Shown here: positions 14,301 through 28,800 of the stretch, piece after piece | Layout of the letters: each line of letters starts with the position of its first letter | Numbering within the stretch: position 1 is the stretch's first letter | Source of the DNA: Kryptolebias marmoratus | Taxonomy: Eukaryota; Chordata; Actinopteri; Cyprinodontiformes; Rivulidae | NCBI RefSeq assembly: GCF_001649575.2 | Contig: NC_051439.1 | Location: 13,406,521-13,470,520, forward strand | Direction of reading: 5' to 3' | Length of the DNA: 64,000 bases | Made by a program: the position numbers and the translations under genes | Notes under the pieces: model-generated | The model's input: the letters and a program-made list of their open reading frames with translations, nothing else | What the model was told of the DNA's origin: nothing | Databases searched by the model: none

Positions 14301-16791
14301 TGAGGATGAAGTGACATGTTGAGTATCCTACAACAATAATTCTGCCCACTTCTTCCTGGAATGAACAGTATGCTAATTATGCTGCTGCATGGATAAATAT
14401 TCACATATTCTGTTGCTGAGTGTCTCTGACTTTCAGTCCTCCTCCCTCTAACTCTCTCCACACCGACTCTGCGATGTGTCAATGTGTGGGGAGAAGGCAC
14501 ATAATGAGGCACACGAGTGGTTATTGTTTAGCACGGCGCTTTATATTTGGCGGATGTCTCAATTTTCACTTATCCGTCCCTCTGCCAGTGCAGATATGAC
14601 ACATCCAAAAGGTATGAGGAGCTAAAAGTTAGACCCACATTCAGGCTTTTTAACGACAACGCTCATTTGCTAAATCCTGAGCTGAGGTGTCCCATCCGCA
14701 TTCAGTCTGTAGCGCAATATCACACAGAGTGACACACATTGTGCCCCACAAAAGCTGCTGTGTGTCGGCAGAACAATAGAGCAGCAGAGTTGCGAGAAAC
14801 AGAATCATTCCGGTGCGACATCCCAGTGTAGGTACAGAAGAGCGAGGGAGGGGGGGGGGATACTAATTTATCATGAAAGATGTCATTACCATGCCAATGA
14901 CTTCTCAGAGAGCACAATCATTACTAATAATAGAAAGAGAAAACATCAGCCCTGGGCTTTCAGCCAGGAATGGCAGCATTAATGGAAAACTGTTGTCTGT
15001 TTATGAAAAGTTGACACTGAAGGCTGCTGAGAGCAGATAGAGATAGAAAAACACGTCGAGATAAGCTCAAAACAGTATCTGTTAGCGACTTGCTAATTGA
15101 GATGTCTAGACACATTTAGCTGAATCTCAGCAAGATAAGGAGGTAGGCTGAACCATCTCAGTGGAGAACAACACACAATAATCCACTCATTCAGTCTGAA
15201 GACTTTTCATGAATTTCTTTTGAAAATGCTTCGCTTATCAACATTTTTCCACATGCACATTTTTACCACTTTGTACTGCAGGAACAATAGCGTCCTGCAG
15301 AAATCATTGTGGACTACAACACAACAGTTTCATCTAATATTTAAATACACTCACAAGTGAAAGGAGCTTGGCTTAAATTCAGTAAATTTGACAGATATTC
15401 TACTAAAATTTGGTGTAGTAGTAGCTGAGAGCCATTCACAACAGAAACCTTCAGCATTAATACATTGCCTGATATTGCACTTTTTAATTATTATTAATAT
15501 TTTCAAGGTTTGACCAAAACGGACACAACTTTATCATTTCTCAACATAAGATGATCGTAGTCTGAAACTAGGGTGATATGCATTATTTCAAGGAATGCTA
15601 GTCCTTTAACTCTGATTGTACCCACTTTAATCACCACATCACAAGAATCCTTGCTTTAGAATGAAATGTTGAATATGTACCCACCTATATAATTTGCATG
15701 TCCTCATAGTTGTGTGAAAAACAGCTGACAGCCAGTTGAAAACATGTTTATGTCTGAATAACACTAAAACTATTCAATGAATGTGTTTGTGGTTATACAG
15801 GAACATCAGCAGACCTGCTGGTGATTGCGTGACACAGTCTGCTCATTTGCACCAGCAGAAATCTGACATTTGATCACATTTGGTCACTTAGGATCCCATC
15901 AAAATAGGGCGTATGTCTATCTGTATAAAACTGACAGTCAAGCCTACAAACATTAGGAAATGAATGAAATGAAAGGAAATGAGTTGCAAAATATTTTTTA
16001 TTTGCATGTCAGGGATTTCTACATGGAAGCACAGGAGCGCCGCTGCTGTCACTCCTCATCAGGAAATAAACAGATAACCGCAGAATTCCTGGCAGCTCTG
16101 TTGAATCCTGCATATTTGGCTTGAATTCAGCTCTTCGCATGATTCAGAGGCTGTCTGCTTGCTTGAGTAAAAATGTCACCACAACAGGTCTCGAAAAAAG
16201 TGTAAGAATTTGGGGAAGCTGCTTGATTGTTTGTTCAGAGGAAATATAAAAACAGAATTTTTTAAACAAAACTAGAAAAATTGGGCTTTCTGATAAAATG
16301 CAGTGTGAATGCTGAGTGCTGAATGACGCTTCTGTAAATTTGCTGAAGAAGCTGAACTGAATTGTCTAATCTAAATGAAGCAGAACATAAGCTAGAATCA
16401 GCACAACAAACGCTACAGTTAACACGACAGTAGCTAAATGTTAAAATTAGCTAAAAATGTAAAATTCTGAATGAGCTAAATGTTTTGATACCTGAATGGA
16501 TAGAATTGCTGAAAGTATGCTGATGTAGTTGGAACCAGAGAAACATGTGAAAAAAAAGTATTAACAGGAAAACAACTGTGTGAATGCTGACTCAGCAGTC
16601 ATACAATGAAAGTAGCCAGCATGGAGATTTATATCTGTAGTTTATTAATACAATGGCACTCATGTGAGTCAGTTTGTTTCCATAAACCCTGAGTGATGCA
16701 CTTTGATTGCATTTAAGAGCGTGTGAAACACATTTAAGAGCACTAAGTCTTGGAAGGAAGAAGGAAAAGTCAAACAGAAACATACTTTTAG

Positions 16792-16834
<43 letters not shown>

Positions 16835-16837
16835 CCT

Positions 16838-16896
<59 letters not shown>

Positions 16897-19800
16897 GAAG
16901 AAAAATAAATAAAGTAGACATAAACTTATTTATGTAAGAGAGATGGACATGTTTTAGATGTACACACACAGAGTCTTATGTTAAATAGGTTTAGGGATGC
17001 AGAAGCATGCCCCAACTCTACTCAGGGTTCGATTGTTGGACTGACGGGGTCAAAGGGCAACTAATTGCGTGAAACGTGGAGGACAGCACTGGTGTGGCCT
17101 TCTGCCAAAAAACAGGAACATCACCCGAAGCTCCGTCAAGAAAGACAATTGAACTGTGACCTCCTCGTTGATGGCATTGACCTCAGACAACAAGCTCGCG
17201 TCACATCTTAATCTGGGTCACAAAAAAAAGAGCAGCCACGCCGCTGCTGATCCGTGAGCTGCGTGCTGAAGGAGCTTCGGCTGATGTTTACCCGCCTGTT
17301 CTCGTGTTCAGTGTCTTATTAAGTCACAAAAACTAAAATATAAGAAATCCCCGATTCAGGTCAGATTACCTCTGGGTTTAAAACAAAAAAATTAATGCAG
17401 TTCCTTACACCATTAAGGTTTTTAAAAGAGAAATGTTTTCTTGATTCGGTCTGGTCACTTAGAGACCCCAAAAAGACCAAACTTCTAATTCAAACACCTA
17501 AAAGTTGACGTTTTATACACTGTCTCCCTGAGCAAAGCAGAGCAAGTTGACGTTTTTTGATAATTAAGCTTCTCAGTTAGACGTTTGTGCAGTTTTTATA
17601 TCGTTAAGTTTGACAGATTCTAAAGTACCTGTCATGTCATCATCATTAATCAAACACTTGAATTACAGAAACAGCTGATTCTATTGTCTTTCAGTTGAAA
17701 AAATAAAGCTTTAAGCGGGCTTACTGTGTGTGTATGTGTGCACACCATCCTGTTGTAAAGAATTAACAAATACGTATGATGGATGGATAAAATCACTCGA
17801 CAACTCCAGCCTGACGGAAAAGGTATTGTGATTGAGGTCTCGGGATCATCCAAAGAAAAGGAGTGTCTCGCTTTCATGATTAACAAAACGTCAAAAAGGA
17901 TTTCCCTTTCTAAACAGAGACCCCAGTCATTTTGAGGCTTTCAGCCAAAGAGACATGGCCAGATGGGATTTCTCTCAGATGTGGCGGGCTGTTTTGGAGA
18001 CTAAAATGACCCAGACCTGTGTCAACAGCTGGGGAAAGCATCCCTCGCTGTGCTTTGTGAAAGTGATAAAAATAACACCACGAGGTATCCTACTGTGGGT
18101 TACACCCAGAGCAGGTCTGTTTTTCCTGGCTGGGAGTGGGTCACAGTCAGGCAGAGCGGGATCTCCAGCCAACACACATCAAGGCGGCACTTTCCTACGC
18201 CTCCATTTTCGCCCCTGTCTTTTCCTGTTTTGACAGGAAACAGGAGATGATAACATAGTCGCACAAACAAGCAGAGACTGCCTCCGACCTGCTGCCGTGC
18301 CATCCTCGTGTGGCAGTCAGTGTCTGTTTTCTTTAAAGGGGCTTGAGTCCCAACAGAAAGAAAAAAATTGATAACATACTGGCTGTGTAAAAAGCCGCAC
18401 TGAGGAGAACACACACACACCTGTCTTACCGACAACCTTTCCAAAACCCAGCCCAGTTTTCTGCACACTTCCTCACAGCATTGAACAAAGAAATGCAATA
18501 AAACAGACTCACTAAGTCACGGATACAAAACAGAGACCGGATAGATGAAAGCTGTGGTGGTCGCCATGGGGATCTAAATATACACAACTGAAGACGGTAA
18601 AGGCGAAATATGTAGCAGAGAGAAAAAGCTAGGGCAGCGGCATGAGGAGGCTTTGAAAATACAGGAAGGTTTTCATAGCTAGTGTCTTTTGTCCGTATCT
18701 CTTTTTGGAATGTGTTCCTTTTATGTTGTCAGGAAGCACACCGCAGCAAGACACAACAAGTGGACTGACGGGGCCATTAGAGAGGGCTTTGTTGATGGTG
18801 TGAGAAGCTCAAAGGACCTAGACACGTTGATTGCCCTTTTTGATCCCCCACTAGCCTTTTGTTTATGAGCTAATTAAGCATTGTTCAAGCACTGGGGGAG
18901 CCTCGAGCCTTCCATCCAAATAGCACCATGGTATGACTTTCAAAAGCTACTGTAGGGCTTTTACAACACACCGTATAGCTTAACAACCCAAGCAGGAATA
19001 ACTTTCGGGATGCAATCTAGTGTGGGAACCAACGTACAATTCGTCCCTAAGCTGTGTGTGTCAATGTAAAGAGAAAATGCACAAAAGAGATGACAGCACA
19101 CACACACCAGGTGAAGTCTGGCAGGTCAAATTCAGTTCAAACATGGTCTCCAGTGACCGCTTCTGTGGGAGTTCAAGTGTGCCCTGCATTCACCCCGTCC
19201 AATGAACGTTACAGCCAAAACAGCCCTCCTCTCACAAAGAGATGAAGACAAAAATGCCCAGCGTGGGACGAGGGCAGGCCAAGGGGTCGGAGATGGACAG
19301 AAAGGGGAGGAAGGGGCAACAGCTCGCTATGTGGTTGTGGTAATGACCGTGTGACTCTGGTTAGCAGGCAAACAGAAATGCTGAATGCATGTGTGCAGAA
19401 ATGAAAGGTTGAAAGAATCAGCAGTTGTGGACAAGCACACACTTTCAACCTAATATTACCAGCCAGTGAAATATCTGGCAAGAGGTAAGATATCAAACAT
19501 GCAGATTATTTCTCAACACCATCTTCCAAACATCAGCATTGCTTTATATAACCAAAGCCTCCTCTAGAAATCACAATGTTGCTCAAATATCAAACTAAAG
19601 ATGAACCAACTTACAGGAAGAGGATCAGTGGAAGTCAAATTGGTGTCTAAAGGAAACTGAAGAAGAGCTGCTGAAAGAAGGATACATAAGTCTTCACTGT
19701 ACAAATATAACCTGCATTATCACAAAGAAAACCTCTTCTGCAGCTTCAGCACAAAATTCAGCATCAAAATGTTTGCAGAAATCTAAAGCTCTTTGGTCAT

Positions 19801-22800
19801 AATGAGCAAAACAATGTTTAATGTGAAAAAAGTACAGTTTTATGAAAGAAAGGAAACGCTCTCATCTTCAAAAAACACCATTTTGAGGTTCCTAAAATGC
19901 TGTTTTCACAGAAACTTGTGGCTGAAACAATAAAGAAAAATTTTGCGTATTCACAAAATAAAAAACGTTCCTGTGTGGACGGTCTTTCTGCCTAGATGTC
20001 CTTATTTGTCCCAGCTTCCAGCGACACACAAACACACATGTTTCATTGTAATCAGCACACCTGTTTTCACCCAGTACATATCCTTCCTGGTTTTTATAGT
20101 TCTTTGTCGGATCCTCATGTTAGTTGATTCAGTCGTCTTCTTTCATACCTGTTCAGGTTTTGCTCCTGAATCTGCCTCCTATCCACTGGCTTTTGGGTCC
20201 AAGGAAAATGTTTTACAATTTGAAACTAGGTCAAACTTTTTTTTTTGTTACAAAAAGAACCGTCTTCTCTATGAGTTTGTGCCTTTTCCAAATCATGTCA
20301 TTTACTCGTTTTGTTCACAGTGGCAGAATTCTCACATTGAACTTTTTCATGCCACCATGTTTTGGCTCAGAAGTGCCGCTGAGTTTTTGCTCTTGGAGTA
20401 CAAAGGGTGGGTGGACGGAGGAAAAGATCAGAGGACCGATCGCAGCATCCACTTCTGCTCTCAACAGTAAAACGTAGCAGGAATTCAACGAGGCCACGAA
20501 CACAGGTGTGCTCCACAAGAGCTTCCCTCCTTTTCAGCGGGGATCTGAGGAAGGACGGCATTTCTGTGTTGCGCAGACATGTTCAAAAGCATTCCACAGA
20601 TGTTTTTGTTTGATGCATAAATTTAGAGCAGTAAACAACGTCTACAACCGATCTTTTAAGTACGTCTAGAAGAAACACCAAGGAATCTTGCAAAGCTCAA
20701 GTCTCGCTATGTTCAAGATGACAGCTAAAACGTTTAAACTGGTTCATAAAGAAAGCATTTTTGGTAAACCTCCAGACATATAAACATATTTTTTCAGACA
20801 CTGCTTTGCAGGGTTGCTGTCACACTCAGCATGGGAGTTTTACGCTTAGCTGGGGGTCCGCACAGCAAGTCCCCAGAACAAGCAGGACAGCTCGTGTTTT
20901 ACAGGGGATGCTGAAGTGAGCAGGAAATGCAGAGGCTGGAGAGGCAGTTTGGGACTCATAAACAGAAAGGTTTAAGTTTAAGTGCCCGACACACATGAAG
21001 GAGATAAAGCAGCCCAGAGCTCTCCTGCAAAGAGAGTGACATCATAAAATAGAACAGCAGTAACAAGAGGGGAAGCACAAAGGACATATCTATTAATGGG
21101 AGTCGGTCCATAAAAGAGAGGCTGTGGAAGGTTTACTCCAACGAGCGTCGGCTAGGAGGGATGACAAGCTTAAGAAGGCAGCATTTTTCAAGACAGTAAA
21201 GCTCTGCTATAAGATTATAAATCTAATTATCCTTGTTTGGATTTTTCGGACCACTGGTAACTCCTAATGTAAGAGAGCAAAAGATAAAAGCAGAGTTCAT
21301 CACAGAACCACAGTGTGGCTTTTCAGTGATTTTTATGAGAGCAAACACACAAAAACAAAACACAACCGTTGTGCAGGAACACATTTATGAACAGTCATAT
21401 TTCCTGTTAACGACTGACTTACCAAGGCAGTTTTTGAATGTGAACTGAGCACTTCTGGCGATATTAAGCAACACACTTTTGTCTTTTTGCTGTTTTAAGA
21501 TAATCTGATCTACACTACAAACTATTATGTACTCAACTATACCCATAGTATACCTTTTATTTCAGTTTTATTGTATTTAGCTTGGTATTTTATGTGTTAC
21601 CTTGCCTAAAACTCACAAATCTTGAGAAATCAGTAAGATATTTGTAGAAAATTAGTTGTTCAAAGTCTGTTAAACTATCCTGTTAAAGGCTGGTATCTAC
21701 CAAACTAACATGAACAACTTCATGATGTGAACGTGTCGCTCACATTCCCAACATGTGAGTTAAAAAGAAGAACATGTACTTGAAAACACTGCAAGCACAA
21801 CATGCATCTGTCAGCGGAAACGAGTGCATTATCAAAAAAGAGACCTAAAGACTATATATATGTATATAAAGACAACAAAGCATTGTTTGCATAGATCACT
21901 CACAAATCACAAAGCTCAAATTTTCCAGTGGTGCAATATCAGACAAACAAAAACCTAAGATTTGATAGCAATGATAGTAGTAGAGAAGCATAAACAACAC
22001 ATTATTTCAGCCTTTGAAGCTTTGGAAGACTCCAGTTTCCTCAAAGTAAAAAGTGTGCCAGCCTACTTAAGAAGAGCTCAGGTGCCAGTCACAGAAAAAA
22101 GCACTTCCGTATCTTTATTGAGTTTTTCTGGTGAAAATCCATTATGAAAATCCATACAACTGCAGATGACCTTTACAGTGCTCCGCCTGTTGAGAAATTC
22201 AACGGTACAGTCTTTTCCTTCCCTTTTTTTATGGAAATAAAAACAACTTTGCTGCCATTTTGCAGAATGTGGGGCTATGCCATTTCCTTTAAAATGTCAG
22301 CAGACAAATTACTATGTCAGGTCATTTAAAAATGCAAGACAAATGTTCAATGAAACACGCTGCTTTCCTTTTTAAAGAAACAATACGTGCTTTGGAGCAA
22401 ACATAAACTTTTGGATATTTATCTGATACAAGAGATACAACTTAATTGTCTTTAATGCTCTTTATGAACAAATGTGAGCAAAAAGTAAAGATCCAAAAGC
22501 AACTGAAAAAAATCACAGTCTCTGGTCATATTCATCCTGAAGCTAAGCCTAGCAGAATAAAAGTGGCCAGTCACCTTCCTCAATAACCAGGCCACCAGCA
22601 GAAAAGTGTGTTGGAATGAGGACAAAACCCAGTCTGTAATAATGCAATCATAAATTGGTAGCAGTTAAGATCAAAAAGATGGATGGCTTCTACAGCAAAG
22701 TGGAAAGGATGGAAGGACCCTGAATGTGCTTCATCTTTCTTTTCTCTCCGGTACTTACACGCACATTCGCACATCATCAATACACACACTCGTCCCCGCT

Positions 22801-25800
22801 CCCAGAGCTGGACGCTCAAGCATGAAATGAACATGAGCAGCGTGAACTTTGACTGGCATTTTCACACCTCGCCAGGATTTATGGAGCACTATATACGTAT
22901 CTGAATGAGCCCCTGACAATAAAAAATAGCACAAAGCTTATAGCTAGGAAGTCCAGGCAGATGCGTTAACACAACCTGTTTACCAATCAGAACACAATCC
23001 GTTTGCTATTACACAAACACAAATAGAATCACAGAGAGGTGCATCCGGACTTTCACCCAGACACAAATGGAGATATGTGGCGTGAAAGCACACCAGTGCA
23101 CTTACTCAGCAGCTGCAAACCACAACCACAGTTTACTACTGTTGGTTACTAAGAGGGAATAAAAGGAGAGAAATATTAAACTGCATCCAGCTGTCTCAAA
23201 TAAAAGCATGACATTGATACTGACCATGTGGTTGCAGAGAAAAAAAAATCACTTTATGTATTTCTTTATGTTTAAATTGATCTTTTGAAGTGAGGTTCTG
23301 TAGAAAGGTTATGAACAATTAACATCTTACCTGTTGTAGTTGGCGGTTTGGGTGACCTCAGTTTGGAGAAACAGTTTAATTGTGACTCAACTGACAAGCT
23401 AATGGCTAGTCTAAGTTAGCTGTAGCACGTCTGGTACAACCTGGAACAGTGGTTATATTATTATTAGTAATGTAAACATATTTCTGCTAAAATAAATATG
23501 TAATGCAAATCTAGCAGGAGTGTTAAGGTTTATGAAGTACCATTTGCACACTGTTGGGATAAAAAAATAACCAAATTGGTTGGTTGGGTCAAATTTGAAC
23601 CAAGCCAACCCTGTGTAGTCTCACTTTATCAGTTACGCTATGCATGAACCGCCACAATCCTATTGAAATTAGGGTTGTTTTAAGATGGCAATAATGCACT
23701 TTGGTTTTAGCCACCCTTGGACTAGATGTTAGTTAGTCAGTTCGGTCAAAATTAAACTGGTTCTCCAAAATGAGGCCAGTCAAAAACCATTTACAGCAGG
23801 TAAGTGTCATGGTTATTGGTATTTGTGTAAGCTTCTGTTTTGTTTCTGGTTTTCTGTTTGTTTCTGTGTTCATGTTTGCTGTCACTATTCACTCCTCCCC
23901 AGTCACTCTTTTGCCCTTGATTATCTGCCACGCCCATCTCCACATGTAAGTCATTGTAATCACTCACCTGTGCCCACTTCCCATTATTATCCCCTGTGCA
24001 TATAACCTGGTCATTTTCTCCACCACCCCGCTGGATCATTGTTGTTGTTGTTGTGTTTTCATGTTCTGCTCCTTGCCCTACCCTGCCATGCCCAGTTCCT
24101 TTGTTTGGTCTTCGTATTAGTTGTTTTTTGCTGCCACGTCAGCTCTTTTGTTTATCTGTTTGTTTTAGTTAATAAATTAGTTTCCTTTTTAAGATGATTT
24201 TGCGTTCTGGGATTGCCTCTGTCTCCCCTCGTTATGACAGTAAGATATTAATTGTTCATAACTGTTCAACAGAACTCCACTTGAAAAGATCTTAACTATC
24301 CCTTTAATGACCTACAATTTAGATATTGATGGACAACTTAAATATGCAACAAAGTGATAGAAGGATTTAAACTATGACAGAGATCAGATTACATAAAAGA
24401 CGGCACATGTTGATCAGCCAATAGTTTCACAGAAATTCTTTTTACATACTGAGAGCATTTCTGAAGGTAAATATTGCCAAACACTTCTTCCCTTCTGAAC
24501 TGGCAGGTGAAATGTAGTGTCTGCCAATGAGGGAAAGCAAACAAGTCCAATTCAAGTCCACCTGAGGAACTGCACTAATCTAAACCACTGTTTGCTGTGA
24601 ATGAGGGAGCCACTCCCAAACAGCTCAGAGTTTGCTGTCTGCATATCCATCTTGGCAAGGATACACAGCGTTGGCATTCTCTTTCAGCGCATTGCTATAA
24701 GCCGGGCGATTTGTCTGCTACCACAAGGCCTGCTGTCAATTGAGTGCATTTTATGGAGCCAGCAGGAGATTACCTCCAACTCAGTGCTCCTCAGTGTCTG
24801 TGTACCATGTTGAAAATTTATCTCAACAGCGATGTCTCTCCAATACTCTAAATCAGGCTCAATAATGGACTGCAGTCTGCCCGGATTGTGCATGTCTCAC
24901 TTCAGCATGACATATGGTCCTGAGTGCTGGGAGATCCACGAGCGAATGAAACAAACACATGCAAATATTCACAATCATATATGTATACACGACACTCAGC
25001 TCGGTTCGTACTAAACTACCAAATCTAACTGATTAATTTCTGACGGCTACACTTCTTGTTGCATTTGTGTTCTTTGTTTAGTGACATTTCTGCCTCTGTT
25101 CTCATGCTCTGCAGCCCTGTGCTGTGCTGTAACACATCGCTCTGTCAGCCTCCACTTCACCTCCATTGTTCACTTCCGTCTGGCTTTTTGTAGCACGTAA
25201 TCCTTCGCCAAACAGCAGCAAACTCATTCAGACAAGCAATGTTATGTATGGTAATCATTTTTCAAACACACTAAGAATGAACGACTGTGAGAGGATATAG
25301 GTGTTGTCAAATTCCTGGCATGACGTGGAGCTTTAATTCAAAGAGTTATGTAAGAATAATTGTTAATGAAAAGACAGCGATTCGTGCTGAGTCATGTCCG
25401 AGTAAAGAAAAGTACAACAAAAACAGATCTATGATGAAATATTAAGACACTTTATTTATCAGATTATTTGAAAAATGATAATCAGGTAATAACTTTAATC
25501 AGTTTTCAGAAAACAATAAGTGAAGAAATGTTTAATATTCTAAATCCGGCCTCATAAATTTCAATTTTCTGCATTGTTGCAAGAAAAAAAGTCATTTAGG
25601 TGCGGATATCTTTCTTGTAATTGTTGATGTAAAGATCATTATCCTTTCAGTAAACTAAAGTGTATCATGTAACAAGCCATGTTATGTGATATCACTGTAA
25701 TGTTTTTTCTTTTTGTGTGTGATTCACCATGTAGTCACTAGAAATGACATCATGTGGCTCTAAATTCATGTTATTAATTCATACTTTGAGCCATGAAACA

Positions 25801-28800
25801 TGATGATACTGGATAATGAATTTTTGTCCAATAGCAAGTAAAAATTTGAAAAAAAAATAATCAAAAACCAACCAAGAGGATAAAAATTGTGACGTTTCTA
25901 GTACCTAAATTCATCTGAAGAACCACTACCATACTTTGCTATTTTTGTTTTTGCATGGATTAAAACATTAATATATGTGTTGATTTATATGTCTGTAAGT
26001 TGACAATAAAAACCTCTGAAAAATCCTAAAAGTTGGACCACAGTTTTGCTAAATACCTGGATTCTTTAGGATCAATATTATGTTTTTTAACCCCAATCCT
26101 GCTTAGTAAGTGAGTCAAGATAAACATAATTATTATGATATATTCAAAATGCACTAAATGCCACAAATAATTTAACTTACAGTATTCATTAGTTTCTGGT
26201 TTATGGGGAAACATTAAAATTTTGCAGCAGCAAGCACATCTGAGCATTTTAACAACATCACAAACAGGTTTTTTTTGATAGCTCTATTCACTGAGCCTCC
26301 ACCGAGAAGCCAGTCTCACACTTTAAAAAGCTCTGACATTGGTTATCATGGCTCTACTTTCCTGGACTGTGATTAATAAGAGAGGTGCTGCAACCTTTAC
26401 TAGTACAACTGAAGATGGCAGAGTAAATTTCCAGGTCTAAGCGGGTCTAAATAGTTTTGCTCACTTTGACAGGTAACTGTGGGAACATCTGGACACCTCT
26501 CTGCACACATTAGAGCGGCACGCATTAGGAGCAGCAAGAACCAGATGGCCAAAATGGGACATTTTCAGGTAAATCTGTGGAAACCTGTGAGAGTGGATTT
26601 TGTGTGTGTCAGTGGGTCTCTGCTGAGGAGCTTCTGTCAGCTCTTGTTTCATTTTGCCTGCAGTGGATCTGCTCCTCTGAGCAGACTGGAGGGTAGCGTG
26701 GGCGTTATACCAGGTGTAGCATTCCTTAACCTCCTCCACTGGATTCCTGCACTGTCCTGCTGATGAAAGGTGATGAGCATCAGCCTTACTGCAGCTCCTG
26801 TTCCATCCAAACCCATCAGCCTCCTATATCTGCACACCCTGAACCCATTACCAGCGCTAACTTAGCAATTTACACTCACAATCGCAATAAGTAGCGGACT
26901 GGCCTGCAAGAACTGGGGTTGATTCACTTTTCAGCCCGACAAATTAAAGATGTAAAATGGAACTGCAGCAGACACAGTGAAGCTTTGGCCTTCATTTCAG
27001 TGTTGCCCAGAGGTTAGAAAATGGGGTTTGTGGTGAGTAAAAGTGCTGTGAAAATCTGGAAGCAGGAAGAGAATGAGAAACACGCCGCACTCCCATAACA
27101 ACTGACACGGTTGTCTCACTATCCAAATTTAAAAGCTATGGTTGTAATGGACTGCTTAGAAGTAAAGAAGAAGAAGAATTACATGTTCAAAAACAGACTC
27201 TTCTTTTTTTTTCATAGCAATTAACCTCTTGCAGCACTTGATCCAAATAGCAGTCTATTTCAGCCTTTTGTGCAAACATTCTCCAAAGTAAGAAGAAATC
27301 ACTATGATTTGAACATTTAAACAATATAATTATATCACTAAAACATATTTTGGAAAACATTCTGCAGGGTGTCCATGCAGCTACTGCACAAAATTCCTAC
27401 ATCAGTGACATATAAACTCGATAAGAAGTGTGAAGAAAACCAACCAAGAAATGTTAAAGCTGCTGCCAGTGGCATATTATGGTCCCCGTGGTAACCATAC
27501 ACCTGTGTCTCTCACTCCCTGATACCAAACTTAAGAGAAGACAAAAACAGACTGAAAAGGTAAGCCTCAAACAGTTGGTGTGCAAAAACTATAAGTTGAA
27601 CTGCGAGCTGCAGAAGACTCTGATAGTTACATGTGAATTTTTATGTTTCTATAATGTTTCATTAGGAAATTTGTTAAGTTAAAAAGACCCTTCACTTCCA
27701 GAGAATATTTTGAGTTAAAATACTTAGTCTCTGGAAGCTTAGGTGCAGAGTGTCTGCACTCTGGGAGGATTTGAGAGAAAACCAAAAGTCCTTTAGCAGT
27801 GAGAGACACTGAGTGAAGGAAGACATAAATCCCTATGTCTCAATGTGTGATTTGAATATGTACCAAAAAAGACTTGTGGGAGTAAGAGGACTTTTTTTTG
27901 CAAAGTGTTTGAACATTTTAGACAGCTAAAGGTTAGTGTGACATCATCAACTGTCAGGTAAACATCCCATGGAGAAATCTTCAAAAATCATCTAACTTAA
28001 ACTGTGATTGTGTGAAAACTATTAAAGATATCAAAGTTTAGACATGTAAAGTCCAACTTTCTGTGACCAATTTAGACTTTGAATGATGTTTCTGTGGTGA
28101 CGTATGCCTGAGCTACAGAGCTCCAAAGAGGGCTGGGTTTTGTCATCTGTTTTGCCAAAAACTGACCTATCACCACTGCTTCTTTGTGCAATTTTTTGCA
28201 TATTTTACACATTGTACTACATTGTACAACTTACTACTACCAAAAGTCTATAAGAAGGTTTTATTTCAAAACTGTGTGACGAGATCCAGAACAAAAATAA
28301 TTTTTGGAATGATATTAAGGGTGCTTTAAGGGCACCCTTCATTACTAATTGGCAGACTAAAGTGTATATTTTTTAATTGCTTTTTTTTAAGATAAAACAA
28401 ACAGAGCACAGACTGGTAATAAATATCTGGGGACTGATGTAAAGTGGCAGTGAACAACTGCATGCTGCTGCAGCTCAAACAGAACAGTAGCATCATGACT
28501 GATGTCTGTGGTCTCTGCACCACTTGACACCAGATTATTGCTCTACAGTTTAATACAACCACATGCCATAAAGCAGAAGTCGCACTGCATGCAGGGATGA
28601 AGCCGGAGCACGGCTCAGCCCAGAGTCTCCTCTCGTCTCCTGTCTCGTTTTTCATCTCCTCCTGGGTTCTCTGCAGTGAACCACACTGCTGAGCACACAC
28701 ACACAACCTTGGGTCCTTGGGGGCTCAGGTGCTCAGAAGTGAATGAATAATATGGTCATGCTCTGTTTTAGCTCTGCGTCAGCTCAAGTTTCACAACCTG

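Noticed and set aside
16592..16969. Open frames on both strands with Tyr-Ile and Arg-Glu dipeptides
   Set aside because: They are translations of the AT and CT microsatellites.
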